From contig NZ_JAHSTT010000001.1 of assembly GCF_019145205.1 (NCBI RefSeq), forward strand, positions 868,001 through 932,000: a stretch of 64,000 nucleotides of DNA. The letters run 5' to 3'. Both the position numbers and the translations under genes were made by a program. Positions 26,670 to 34,600 of the stretch are shown here, piece after piece. The stretch comes from Pseudomonas khavaziana. Its GTDB lineage: Bacteria; Pseudomonadota; Gammaproteobacteria; Pseudomonadales; Pseudomonadaceae. The notes beneath the pieces are model-generated. The model had not been told where the DNA came from. It saw only the letters and a list, made by a program, of their open reading frames with translations, and did not search any database. The first letter of the stretch is position 1, and every line of letters begins with the position of its first letter.

Positions 26670-27093
26670 CGGGTCTGCCGTATCTGAAGATAAACCATTT
26701 TAGAGGCTTTCATTTGCGATCGTTTTTATAACTTAACGATCTTTAAATTCTCGTTGCCTCTACGCCTGTTCAACAAATCTCTCGCTCAGGCTTGGCAGGA
26801 TATGACATGGAACGTCACAAGGGCATCCCCCTGTCGTTGGCGTTGCTCCACTCTGGAGCGCATACAACGTTGTTTAAAGCATCTTGCAGCTCGCAGACGA
26901 AGTTGGTAATGGTGCTGGCCGGGAGTTTTAGATCCAGTCGTTGATACGCCTTAGGGTATTTCCTACACATTTCTCGGCTTGCCCCTCAGACCACCCCTAG
27001 CTAACCTCCTCAAGCCGCTGCAAACCAGTGGCCGGAGGTGGAAGTCCGCATTGCTAAGGCGTTTTAACTCCCGTAAATATTTGGAGCTTCGCC
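26670..27093. other. AT-richer intergenic stretch
   Basis: A 424-bp gap whose base composition is less GC-rich than the backbone. The only candidate gene is a 51-codon frame at 26815-26970 on the minus strand. Otherwise there is an AGGTGG/GGAG-like site before the DUF6124 gene and no clear repeat or RNA gene. Confidence 0.5.
26815..26970 (-). CDS. Possible 51-residue small protein or gene remnant
   Basis: ATG at 26970 to TGA at 26815 gives MCRKYPKAYQRLDLKLPAST..., continuing ITNFVCELQDALNNVV and ending RGMPL. The ribosome-binding site is weak (GAGGGG 12-13 nt upstream). I do not recognise it; amphipathic helix in the middle. It may be the tail of a lost gene or a real small gene. Confidence 0.22.
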   Translation of the reverse strand: MCRKYPKAYQRLDLKLPASTITNFVCELQDALNNVVCAPEWSNANDRGMPL

Positions 27094-27459
27094 ATGCACT
27101 ACAACACACGAAATTCTTCTATTGATCACGGTACATCGTCCGCCGATCCCAAGCTTCAAGCCGCAGCCCAGCGCGCAATCAACCATCACTTGCCCCCATC
27201 CGAAGATGCTGCACCCACCGAACGCCCAAGCAACAACCTATTCCTCGTAAACCCAACCATCGACCCCGAAACCCTCCTGGCCAACGCCGCCGAAAACCTC
27301 GCATCCGCCAACGAAATGGCCGCCACCCTGGCGTTCGACCTCGACGACTCCCAGCGCGCCATCGCCCTAGGCATTCAGCAGTTAATCGAGTTGAGCTCGC
27401 TGCTGGTTGACCGAGCCCAGGAGCAGGTTGCGCCTGTAACCGCCTCAGTCAAAGCCTGA
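27094..27459 (+). CDS. DUF6124 family protein
   Basis: 121 residues. Low-complexity N-terminal third rich in Ser, His and Pro, then a helical core PTIDPETLLANAAENLASANEMAATL and DLDDSQRAIALGIQQLIELSSLLVDRA. It resembles the DUF6124 group that occurs in many copies in fluorescent pseudomonads. No signal peptide or membrane helix. Ends near a small hairpin (GCCGCCT...AGGCGGC, 27471-27490). Function unknown. Confidence 0.65.
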   Translation: MHYNTRNSSIDHGTSSADPKLQAAAQRAINHHLPPSEDAAPTERPSNNLFLVNPTIDPETLLANAAENLASANEMAATLAFDLDDSQRAIALGIQQLIELSSLLVDRAQEQVAPVTASVKA

Positions 27460-27604
27460 TAACCAACCCTGCCGCCTCACCCAAGGCGGCAACCTGAACT
27501 CATGCTGTCCCCCCGCAAAGTTTCATAATTCCCTGCGCCGTTGAGGCCTACGATTGCCTGCAAGAGAGGACCCCAGCGCCTCCAGCCCATAGGGAGTTGA
27601 AACC

Positions 27605-27823
27605 ATGATCTCGAACCTCGTCAAAGTTGTGATGATCGCCGGCACGTTGCTGTTGAGTGCTTGTTCATCTTCACCAGCCGTGAGCAGTGACCCGTGCTTT
27701 TCAGGTGGATGCCAGGCATTTGGGGACCATAGCCCCAGCAAAGCAGCGAAGATGAATTTTGGTGGCAGTGGGTTGGGAAGTAGTTATGGGGAGTATGGTT
27801 CGGGGTTGTTGCGTGATGATTGA
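27605..27823 (+). CDS. Small lipoprotein
   Basis: 72 residues starting MISNLVKVVMIAGTLLLSAC, a lipoprotein signal with lipobox LSAC (Cys20). The mature part has a Cys pair (DPCFSGGC) and a glycine/serine/tyrosine-rich tail. The residue after the lipid Cys is Ser, consistent with outer-membrane sorting. I do not recognise a family. GGAGTTGAA-type ribosome-binding site 8 nt before the ATG. Confidence 0.65.
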   Translation: MISNLVKVVMIAGTLLLSACSSSPAVSSDPCFSGGCQAFGDHSPSKAAKMNFGGSGLGSSYGEYGSGLLRDD

Positions 27824-27864
27824 TGCCGCGCTGGGCTGCTGTGCAGCCCGCTTGAGTGATGACG

Positions 27865-27964
27865 TGTAGGAGCGAGCTTGCTCGCGAAAAACTTGAGGGC
27901 GCGGTGGTGAATCAGGATGCCCGCGTTATCGTTGGCGATTTTCGCGAGCAAGCTCGCTCCTACA
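27865..27964. repeat. REPIN, family A (loop reversed)
   Basis: Standard arms; the loop core reads CGCGTTATCGTTGGCG, the reverse complement of that in most family-A copies. It ends 7 bp before the MFS gene stop. Confidence 0.85.
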
Positions 27965-27970
27965 GAGAGC

Positions 27971-29158
27971 CTAGTGGCCGCCTTTCATGCGCCGGGCTAT
28001 CAAGTAGAGGCCCAGGCCGACCAGGGCTGTTGCGGCGCCGATGTAGCCGGTGCTGGTCCAGCCCAGGCCGGCAGTAATGGCCATGCCGCCAAACCACGGC
28101 CCCAGCGCATTCGCCAAGTTAAACGCCGCATGGTTCGACGCGGCCGCCAAGCTTGGCGCTTCATGCGCGATGTCCATCAGGCGGATCTGCAACGGCGCTG
28201 CCAGCGCAACCATAGTGCCAACCAACCCCATGCTCAGCAGCACGCCCCACAGCGAAGACGCAGCGAAGGGGAAGAACAGCAGCACGGCCATCGACCACAC
28301 CAATATCAAGCCCACGGCCCGAAATTGCATGCGATCAAACAGCTTGCCACCGGCAATGTTGCCGATAATCCCGCCGACGCCGAATGCGGCGAGGCCAAAC
28401 GGGATCCATTGTGGCGAGACTTTGGTCACTTCCAGCATGGTCGGCGCCAGGTAGCTGAATACGCAGAACATCCCGGCAAAGCCAATTGCGCCGATGGACA
28501 GGGCCATCCATACCTGGGGTTTGGTGAAGGCGCGCAGTTCCTTGCGCGGGTCGCTGCGTTGTTCGTCGTGGCGGTGGGGCACGAATTGCCAGACCAGGGC
28601 GATGGTGAGCAGGGCGATCACGCTGACCAGGGCGAACGCCGATCGCCAGCCCAGGTGTTGGCCGAGGAAGGTGGCGATGGGGTTGCCCAGCAGCATGGCC
28701 AGGGTCAGGCCCATCATCACGCGGGCCACGGCGCCGGCGCGTTTGTCGGTGGGCACCATGCTGGAGGCGACCACGGCGGCTATGCCGAAGTAGGCGCCGT
28801 GGGGCAGGCCGCTGATAAAGCGGAAGGCCACCAGCGAGCCGAAGGTGGGGGTGAAGGCGGTGGCGAAGTTGCCCAGGGCGTACAGGCCCATCAGCAACAG
28901 CAGCATGTGTTTGCGCAGCAGCTTGGCGCCGAGGATGGCCAGCAGTGGGGCGCCGACCATCACGCCGAGGGCGTAGGCGCTGATGGCGTGGCCGACCTGG
29001 GGCTCGCTTAAACCCAGGTTTTGGGCGATGTCGGGCATCAGGCCCATGATGGCGAATTCGCCGGTGCCGATCGCGAAGGCGCCTACGGCCATGGCCGCTT
29101 CCATTTTCGCGGCGCTGCGCGCGGGCAATACGTGCCCGGGGGGGTGCTGGGTAGTCAT
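27971..29158 (-). CDS. MFS sugar/drug efflux transporter, AraJ/YdhP type
   Basis: 395 residues with about 12 membrane helices. The N-terminal AFAIGTGEFAIMGLMPDIAQNLGLSEPQVGHAISAYALGV pattern and GAKLLRKHMLLLLMG loop are those of the DHA1 subfamily that includes AraJ, YdhP and SotB. It probably exports small molecules; the substrate cannot be read from the sequence. Start at the ATG at 29158 (MTTQHPPG); an upstream in-frame ATG at 29194 is less likely. Confidence 0.85.
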   Translation of the reverse strand: MTTQHPPGHVLPARSAAKMEAAMAVGAFAIGTGEFAIMGLMPDIAQNLGLSEPQVGHAISAYALGVMVGAPLLAILGAKLLRKHMLLLLMGLYALGNFATAFTPTFGSLVAFRFISGLPHGAYFGIAAVVASSMVPTDKRAGAVARVMMGLTLAMLLGNPIATFLGQHLGWRSAFALVSVIALLTIALVWQFVPHRHDEQRSDPRKELRAFTKPQVWMALSIGAIGFAGMFCVFSYLAPTMLEVTKVSPQWIPFGLAAFGVGGIIGNIAGGKLFDRMQFRAVGLILVWSMAVLLFFPFAASSLWGVLLSMGLVGTMVALAAPLQIRLMDIAHEAPSLAAASNHAAFNLANALGPWFGGMAITAGLGWTSTGYIGAATALVGLGLYLIARRMKGGH

Positions 29159-29639
29159 GGGTAACTCTATGTGGAAGGTGTGCACGAAGGACAACCGCCG
29201 ATGCTACGCAGGCAACGGCGAAGGTGTCTAGAACCGCCATTTGCGCCAGAGTTCCAGGCCTGTGACCGCAGGTCGCGCCTGTCAGGCTTGACAGGCGCGC
29301 ATTAAAAGCCGCGATTTGGGTCTGTCAATTGGCCAAACGGCGCATAAACGCTGTTTAGCGTGATATTCTGCGCGCCGTCTTGGTCTAGGCTTTCCCTGGT
29401 GCGTACACCCGTATACGTCCCAGCGGTTGGCTGTCGCCCAGGTAGCTGAGCCAATAATGATAAGAAGTCAGCGCAGAAGGGACATAACAGTGAGGTCGAT
29501 CCATCGGCCTTGTGTGCCCACCCTGCAGCCTTCATGTGAATGTGCAGACCCCGCGGTACGTTGCCTGACGTAGCGTGAACGAGGGTTACTCATGACAGGG
29601 GGCGGTAGGGCGGATGGCGTTTTATCATAGGTGCTACTG
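29159..29639. other. Divergent region between the MFS gene and mqo
   Basis: 481 bp. A short palindrome ACGCTGTTTAGCGT (about 29348-29361) followed by GATATTCT suggests a promoter for mqo with a long 5' leader of about 250 nt. No gene is apparent in the leader; some open frames exist on the minus strand but lack family similarity. Confidence 0.4.
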
Positions 29640-31286
29640 ATGTTTAAAAAAGTAAACACTGCCCTGCTGGGGCTGGCTTTGTCGATGGGGATCACGTCCG
29701 CGCAAGCGGAAGAGGCAAAGAAAGTCGATGTGCTGCTGATCGGCGGCGGCATCATGAGTGCGACCCTGGGTGTCTGGCTCAATGAGCTGGAACCGGATTG
29801 GTCGATGGAGATGGTCGAGCGCCTCGATGGCGTGGCCGAAGAAAGCTCCAACGGCTGGAACAACGCCGGTACCGGTCACTCTGCTTTGGCTGAGCTGAAC
29901 TACACCCCGGAAGACAAGAACGGCAACGTTGAGATCCCGAAAGCGGTCGAGATCAACGAAGCGTTCCAGATCTCCCGTCAGTTCTGGTCCTGGCAGGTTC
30001 AGCAGGGCGTGTTGAAGAACCCGCGTTCGTTCATCAACTCCACACCGCACATGAGCTTTGTGTGGGGCGATGACAACATCAAGTTCCTGAAGAAGCGCTA
30101 CGAAGCCCTGCAAGCGAGCCCGCTGTTCGCCGGCATGCAGTACTCCGAAGACCCGGCGCAGATCGCCAAGTGGGTTCCGCTGATGATGGAAGGGCGTGAT
30201 CCGAAGCAGAAGATCGCGGCCACCTGGAGCCCGATCGGTACCGACGTGAACTTCGGCGAGATCACCCGCCAGTTCGTCGCTCACCTGCAAACCACGCCGA
30301 AGTTTGACTTGAAGCTGTCGAGCGAAGTGCAGGACATCACCCGCAACGACGACGGTTCATGGCGTGTGAGCTACAAAAACCTCAAAGACGGCACCAAGAC
30401 TGAAACCGACGCCAAATTCGTGTTCATCGGCGCCGGCGGCGGTGCCCTGCACCTGCTGCAGAAGTCGGGCATTCCTGAAGCCAAGGAATACGCTGGCTTC
30501 CCGGTCGGTGGTTCGTTCCTCGTGACCGAAAACCCAACCATTGCCGAGCAGCATCTGGCCAAGGCCTACGGTAAAGCCTCGGTAGGTTCGCCACCGATGT
30601 CGGTGCCGCACCTGGACACCCGCGTGCTGGATGGCAAGCGTGTGATCCTGTTTGGCCCATTCGCAACCTTCTCGACCAAGTTCCTGAAAGAAGGCTCGTA
30701 TCTGGACCTGCTGACCAGCACCACCACCCACAACATCTGGCCCATGACCAAAGTCGGTATTCGTGAATACCCACTGGTCGAGTACCTCGCCGGCCAACTG
30801 ATGCTGTCGGATGACGACCGCTTCAAGGCGCTGCAAGAGTACTTCCCGAACGCCAAGCAATCCGACTGGCGCCTGTGGCAAGCCGGCCAGCGCGTGCAGA
30901 TCATCAAGCGTGACGAAGAGCAGGGCGGCGTGCTGAAACTCGGTACCGAAGTGGTCAGCTCTGCCGACAACTCCATTGCCGGCCTGCTGGGCGCATCGCC
31001 AGGCGCGTCCACCGCGGCTCCGATCATGCTGACCGTGCTGCAGAAAGTCTTCAAGGACAAGGTAGCAAGCCCGGCCTGGCAGGAAAAACTGCACCAGATC
31101 GTGCCAAGCTACGGCACCAAGCTTAACGACAGCCCTGAAGCGGTTGCCAAGGAATGGGCCTACACCGCCGGTGTCCTGCAACTGACCCCGCCACCTGCGA
31201 TCCCGCAACTGGCTGCTCCACAGGCTACCGAGGCTGCCAAGCCTGCGGCTGAGCCGAGCAAGCCGGCGTCTGACCTGGCGCTGTAA
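29640..31286 (+). CDS. mqo: Malate:quinone oxidoreductase with signal-peptide-like N-terminus
   Basis: A 548-residue FAD enzyme oxidising malate to oxaloacetate with electrons passed to quinone. FAD motif [19 protein letters not shown] starts near residue 31, followed by [20 protein letters not shown] and the [13 protein letters not shown] and [14 protein letters not shown] segments of Mqo. Unlike the usual Mqo, it begins [17 protein letters not shown].. and has AQA/EE near residue 24, a Sec-type signal pattern, and ends in a Pro/Ala-rich tail. Start at the ATG at 29640 keeps this leader. Confidence 0.93.
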   Translation: MFKKVNTALLGLALSMGITSAQAEEAKKVDVLLIGGGIMSATLGVWLNELEPDWSMEMVERLDGVAEESSNGWNNAGTGHSALAELNYTPEDKNGNVEIPKAVEINEAFQISRQFWSWQVQQGVLKNPRSFINSTPHMSFVWGDDNIKFLKKRYEALQASPLFAGMQYSEDPAQIAKWVPLMMEGRDPKQKIAATWSPIGTDVNFGEITRQFVAHLQTTPKFDLKLSSEVQDITRNDDGSWRVSYKNLKDGTKTETDAKFVFIGAGGGALHLLQKSGIPEAKEYAGFPVGGSFLVTENPTIAEQHLAKAYGKASVGSPPMSVPHLDTRVLDGKRVILFGPFATFSTKFLKEGSYLDLLTSTTTHNIWPMTKVGIREYPLVEYLAGQLMLSDDDRFKALQEYFPNAKQSDWRLWQAGQRVQIIKRDEEQGGVLKLGTEVVSSADNSIAGLLGASPGASTAAPIMLTVLQKVFKDKVASPAWQEKLHQIVPSYGTKLNDSPEAVAKEWAYTAGVLQLTPPPAIPQLAAPQATEAAKPAAEPSKPASDLAL

Positions 31287-31298
31287 GCAACACCCACG

Positions 31299-31338
31299 AA
31301 AAAGCCCGCTGAACCGGTGACGGTCAGCGGGCTTTTTT
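31299..31338. terminator. Bidirectional terminator mqo / LysR gene
   Basis: AAAAAGCCCGCTGA, loop, TCAGCGGGCTTTTTT: long stem between convergent genes with A-run and T-run. Confidence 0.9.
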
Positions 31339-31349
31339 GTGGGCGCAGT

Positions 31350-32186
31350 TCAGACCTTGAAGTGGCGGATTTGCTCATGCACATGCAGCGCCAGCGCATT
31401 GCTGGTATCGCACATCAGGTACAGATGCTGCGCGGGTAGAGGTGGCAGTTCTGACATGTGGATCAGCCCCTCGCCCATGCGGCTTTGCTCCATCAAGCCA
31501 ACCGCCACGCCACTGCGTACACAGGCTTCGACCGCCGATGAGTTGGGGCTTTCCAGCAGTAGCCGGTGGTAGATCCCATAATCCTTCAACGACTGCAGCG
31601 CTGCGGCGCGATAGGGGCAGCCAGTGATGGGTACAGTGACGGGTAATGGCGCGTTCGGCGGCGTGTTGAAGCCTTTGGTCGCTACCCACAGCGGCTGCAC
31701 GGCCCCCAGGCGTTCACCTTGTGCAAGTGGGTGCGCGCTGACGGTGATCGCCAGGTCCAGTTGGTTGGCCGTGAATAAGTCCAGTAACTCACCGCTGGTG
31801 CGCGCTTCGATCTCCAGTTCCAGCAGGGGGTTGTCAGCGATCAGTCGCGGTAAAAATTCCTGGATGAAGGCGGGCGCATAGGTATCCGGCACCCCCAGGC
31901 GGATCTTGCCCTGCATGCGCTGGGGCATCAGCGAAATCAGCAGGCGGTCATGGCTCTTGAGAAACTCGGTGGTTTCGCCCAGCAGTTTCTGGCCGTACAG
32001 GGTCAATTCCACGCCCTGGTTACTGCGGCTGAACAGACGCTGCCCGACCTGGTCCTCCAGCTTCTGGACCTGCGTGGTGACGGTGGACGCGCTGCGGTGC
32101 ACATGCTCAGCGGCTTCGTTGAAGCGCCGAAAGCGCGCTACGGCGTGAAAGGTGCGCAGCAGCTCGATATTCAGTTGTTTAGTCAT
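31350..32186 (-). CDS. LysR-type transcriptional regulator
   Basis: 278 residues. Winged helix-turn-helix at residues 4-62 (LNIELLRTFHAVARFRRFNEAAEHVHRSASTVTTQVQKLEDQVGQRLF) and the LysR effector domain after it. Divergent from an EamA-family transporter, 98 bp apart, so it probably controls that gene. Start at 32186 (MTKQLNIELL) fits the usual spacing to the HTH; an upstream ATG at 32234 would extend into the promoter region. Confidence 0.88.
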   Translation of the reverse strand: MTKQLNIELLRTFHAVARFRRFNEAAEHVHRSASTVTTQVQKLEDQVGQRLFSRSNQGVELTLYGQKLLGETTEFLKSHDRLLISLMPQRMQGKIRLGVPDTYAPAFIQEFLPRLIADNPLLELEIEARTSGELLDLFTANQLDLAITVSAHPLAQGERLGAVQPLWVATKGFNTPPNAPLPVTVPITGCPYRAAALQSLKDYGIYHRLLLESPNSSAVEACVRSGVAVGLMEQSRMGEGLIHMSELPPLPAQHLYLMCDTSNALALHVHEQIRHFKV

Positions 32187-32284
32187 GATTCGGTTTTTTT
32201 GGATTTGTAGTTCGCGTAATTCAAATATACGCAAGCATGTGCAGCCTTTAGCCTTTGAGTCAAATCACAGCGATGGGAGGCGAT

Positions 32285-33184
32285 ATGAAGCGATCTACCT
32301 TGGGGTTGCTGTTGTTGCAGGCGGTTTTCGTTTTGTCGTGGAGTTCAGGCTTTATCGGCGCCAAGCTCGGCACCCAGGGTGGTGGAGCGTTCAATCTGCT
32401 GTTCTGGCGTTTCCTGCTGGTCTCGCTGTGCCTGGCGCTGTTCCTGAACCGGCGGTTGCTGGAGGTGACCTGGCAGCAACTCCGTCATTACGCGGTTGTC
32501 GGGTTCCTGTCGCAGTTTCTCTATTTGAGCTGCGTCTACGTCGCCATCCAGAACGGCCTGCCCCCCGGGATCGCGGCAATTATTGCGGCATTGCAGCCAT
32601 TGATGACGGCGGCATTGTCGACGGGAATGGCGTCCGAGCGCAGTGGCGGCTGGCAATGGGTGGGGTTGGTGATCGGCTTTGTCGGTGTGTCGATTGTAAT
32701 TGCCGGGCAGTACGGTGGCGGCGGGGAGGATGTCGGGCTGGTCATGTACCTGTTGCCCCTGGTATCGGCACTGGGGCTGACACTGGCGACCTTGTACGAG
32801 CGTCGCTCGGTGCAGACCCAGGACAGCGGGTTGGTGTTGCCGCTGTTTATCCAGTCGCTGTTGACCCTGATCGGTTTTACTGCGGCCGTGATCTACACCG
32901 ACACCTTGAGTATTCCCCATGACACCAACGTACTGATCTCGATTGTCTGGTTGACCCTGTTCTCCACCTTCATCGCCTATTTGAGTCTGTGGATGCTGCT
33001 GCGGGTGATGACTGCCACCCATGTGGCGACGCTGGTGTACCTGGAGCCGCCGGTGACGTTGGTGTGGGCGGCGTTGATGTTTGGCGACGTGATCCATGCA
33101 CCGACCTACGCGGGCATAGCTGTGGTCGTGGCCGGGTTGGTGTTGGTACGTCTGAAGCGACCGACTGTCGCCTGTACTTCCTGA
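32285..33184 (+). CDS. EamA/DMT family transporter
   Basis: 299 residues with ten predicted membrane helices in two EamA repeats; the first begins LLLLQAVFVLSWSSGFIGAKLG and the second LVMYLLPLVSALGLTLATLYERR. Such proteins export amino acids or other small metabolites. GGGAGG lies 6 nt before the ATG at 32285. It is divergently paired with a LysR regulator, a common arrangement for DMT exporters induced by their substrate. Substrate unknown. Confidence 0.87.
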   Translation: MKRSTLGLLLLQAVFVLSWSSGFIGAKLGTQGGGAFNLLFWRFLLVSLCLALFLNRRLLEVTWQQLRHYAVVGFLSQFLYLSCVYVAIQNGLPPGIAAIIAALQPLMTAALSTGMASERSGGWQWVGLVIGFVGVSIVIAGQYGGGGEDVGLVMYLLPLVSALGLTLATLYERRSVQTQDSGLVLPLFIQSLLTLIGFTAAVIYTDTLSIPHDTNVLISIVWLTLFSTFIAYLSLWMLLRVMTATHVATLVYLEPPVTLVWAALMFGDVIHAPTYAGIAVVVAGLVLVRLKRPTVACTS

Positions 33185-33314
33185 GGCTGGCGGGTTCAGC
33201 AAGCTGACAGACACCACCTGTTAAAAAGTACCCATGCCTAAGCAGGAGCGCGGCTGAAACAAGGGGGGACTTTTACCAGTGCAGGTATTGGGCGTACGCG
33301 CCCGAGGGTTTTGT

Positions 33315-33644
33315 ATGTTGCTACGTTATGCAGCATTGGCCGCCATGGTCGTCGCGGCATCCGGGTGTGTGCAGGAGCGCGTTGTGCATGAGCGCAGGCC
33401 GGTGCAACGAGAGTATGTAGAGGTTGTCGCGCCGCAACCGCCGCCCGTACAGGTGATCGAAGTCGAGCCTCCGGTACGCGAAGGTTATATCTGGTCTCGT
33501 GGTTACTGGCGCTGGCAAGGCGGGCGATACGTCGCGGTGCACGGCCACTGGGAGCCGGTGCGCGAGGGTTATCGCTATGTGCATCCGCATTGGGTGCAGC
33601 GTAACGATGGCTACCACTGGCAGATCGGGGGCTGGGTTCGCTGA
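33315..33644 (+). CDS. YXWGXW-repeat lipoprotein
   Basis: 109 residues. Lipoprotein signal MLLRYAALAAMVVAASGC (lipobox ASGC, Cys18), followed by a basic/proline-rich spacer and two aromatic repeats: YIWSRGYWRWQGGRYVAVHG and a HWEPVREGYRYVHPHWVQRN segment, typical of the YXWGXW family of outer-membrane lipoproteins. Function unknown, thought to be surface or periplasmic. The ATG at 33315 gives the proper signal; a start at 33279 would not. Confidence 0.8.
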   Translation: MLLRYAALAAMVVAASGCVQERVVHERRPVQREYVEVVAPQPPPVQVIEVEPPVREGYIWSRGYWRWQGGRYVAVHGHWEPVREGYRYVHPHWVQRNDGYHWQIGGWVR

Positions 33645-33662
33645 CCCAACACTCTCTTTCGT

Positions 33663-33763
33663 TGTAGGAGCGAGCTTGCTCGCGAAAAAATCACAGGCAC
33701 CGCGTGCTCCCTGAATGGCTCGCGTAATCGTTGGCGTTTTTCGTGAGCAAGCTCGCTCCTACA
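33663..33763. repeat. REPIN, family A (loop reversed)
   Basis: Arms as in the family, with one change in the right arm (CGTGAGCAAGC). The loop core is reversed (GCGTAATCGTTGGCG). Between the YXWGXW gene and vapC. Confidence 0.85.
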
Positions 33764-33773
33764 AAAAGAGGGC

Positions 33774-34169
33774 CTAGCCGATCCGTTTCATGCCCGCTGC
33801 CTTGACCGCATTGAGGTCGAAGGTGGCGGTGTACTCGCAGCCGGCCGCATGGGCGCAGCGTTCGATCAGGCAGTCGGCGAAGTCACCCTTGTTCGCCACA
33901 AACCTGCGTAGCGCCTGCCAGATCACCTCGGCATGTTCTACGGTCAACTCACGGGTGCGCAGCAGGGTTTCCAGCACCGTCACTACATCACTCTTGGCCG
34001 ACTGGTAGCAGCTCTGCAGCACCCATACCAATTCGACGACTGACACCAGGCTGATAAAGCCCGGCGAAGCAGTGGTCAATGATTCGATCAGTTCGGACGC
34101 CTTGGCTGATTGAATCGGATCATCCTGGGTGACGTAGCGCACCAGCACATTGGTATCCAGGCCAATCAT
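33774..34169 (-). CDS. PIN-domain toxin (VapC type)
   Basis: A 131-residue PIN endoribonuclease. Acidic metal-binding residues: Asp5 (GLDTNVLVRY), Glu46 (VSVVELVWVL), Asp96/Asp99 (KGDFADCLI) and Asp118 (ATFDLNAVKAA). All four positions are kept, so the toxin should be active. It overlaps the antitoxin gene by 4 nt (ATGA) and is translated with it. As a VapBC-like pair with an AbrB-fold antitoxin it may act on tRNA or other structured RNA. Confidence 0.88.
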   Translation of the reverse strand: MIGLDTNVLVRYVTQDDPIQSAKASELIESLTTASPGFISLVSVVELVWVLQSCYQSAKSDVVTVLETLLRTRELTVEHAEVIWQALRRFVANKGDFADCLIERCAHAAGCEYTATFDLNAVKAAGMKRIG

Positions 34170-34423
34170 CGGGCTTTGGCCCCCTGCGCGGCGATAGCCT
34201 GGTTCATCTCGTCGATGGACACAGCCTTGACTGGCTTGCGGATCAAGCCCTTGAGGTCGTGCACCGTTTTGCTCGCGGCTATGATGGAAAACTTTCCATC
34301 CTCCGTTTCTACGAATTCAACCCGATCGCCTGTTTCCAGGCCCAGGGCTGTCCTGACTTGGACAGGAATGGTGATTTGACCTTTCGAGGTCAGCGTGGCG
34401 GTCGCCATAGTAAAGATCTCCAT
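34166..34423 (-). CDS. AbrB/SpoVT-fold antitoxin (VapB type)
   Basis: 85 residues: an N-terminal AbrB swapped-hairpin DNA-binding domain (ATLTSKGQITIPVQVRTALGLETGDRVEFVE) and a C-terminal toxin-binding tail (LKGLIRKPVKAVSIDEMNQAI). I start at the ATG at 34423, which has AAGGAG 7 nt upstream; an in-frame ATG at 34408 lacks one. The ribosome-binding site overlaps a perfect palindrome, giving a clear route for autorepression by the toxin-antitoxin complex. Confidence 0.85.
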   Translation of the reverse strand: MEIFTMATATLTSKGQITIPVQVRTALGLETGDRVEFVETEDGKFSIIAASKTVHDLKGLIRKPVKAVSIDEMNQAIAAQGAKAR

Positions 34424-34432
34424 CGTGATGCT

Positions 34433-34450
34433 CCTTACCTTAGGGTAAGG
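34433..34450. promoter_or_regulatory. Palindromic operator of the vapBC-like pair
   Basis: CCTTACCTTAGGGTAAGG: perfect 7-bp arms around TTAG. It covers the Shine-Dalgarno region of the antitoxin gene, so binding would block transcription near the start site. Confidence 0.65.
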
Positions 34451-34600
34451 AATGATGGAGGACAATATCCGTTGGTCCATAGGTTGTTCTCAGAGGTGTG
34501 GGGAAGAGTCGCACTCATAAAAACCCTAGTCCGAACGCTTGCTCCTCACACCCTTGATCACGCCTCAAACAAATACAAACTATGTCCGACCGCCGCTACC

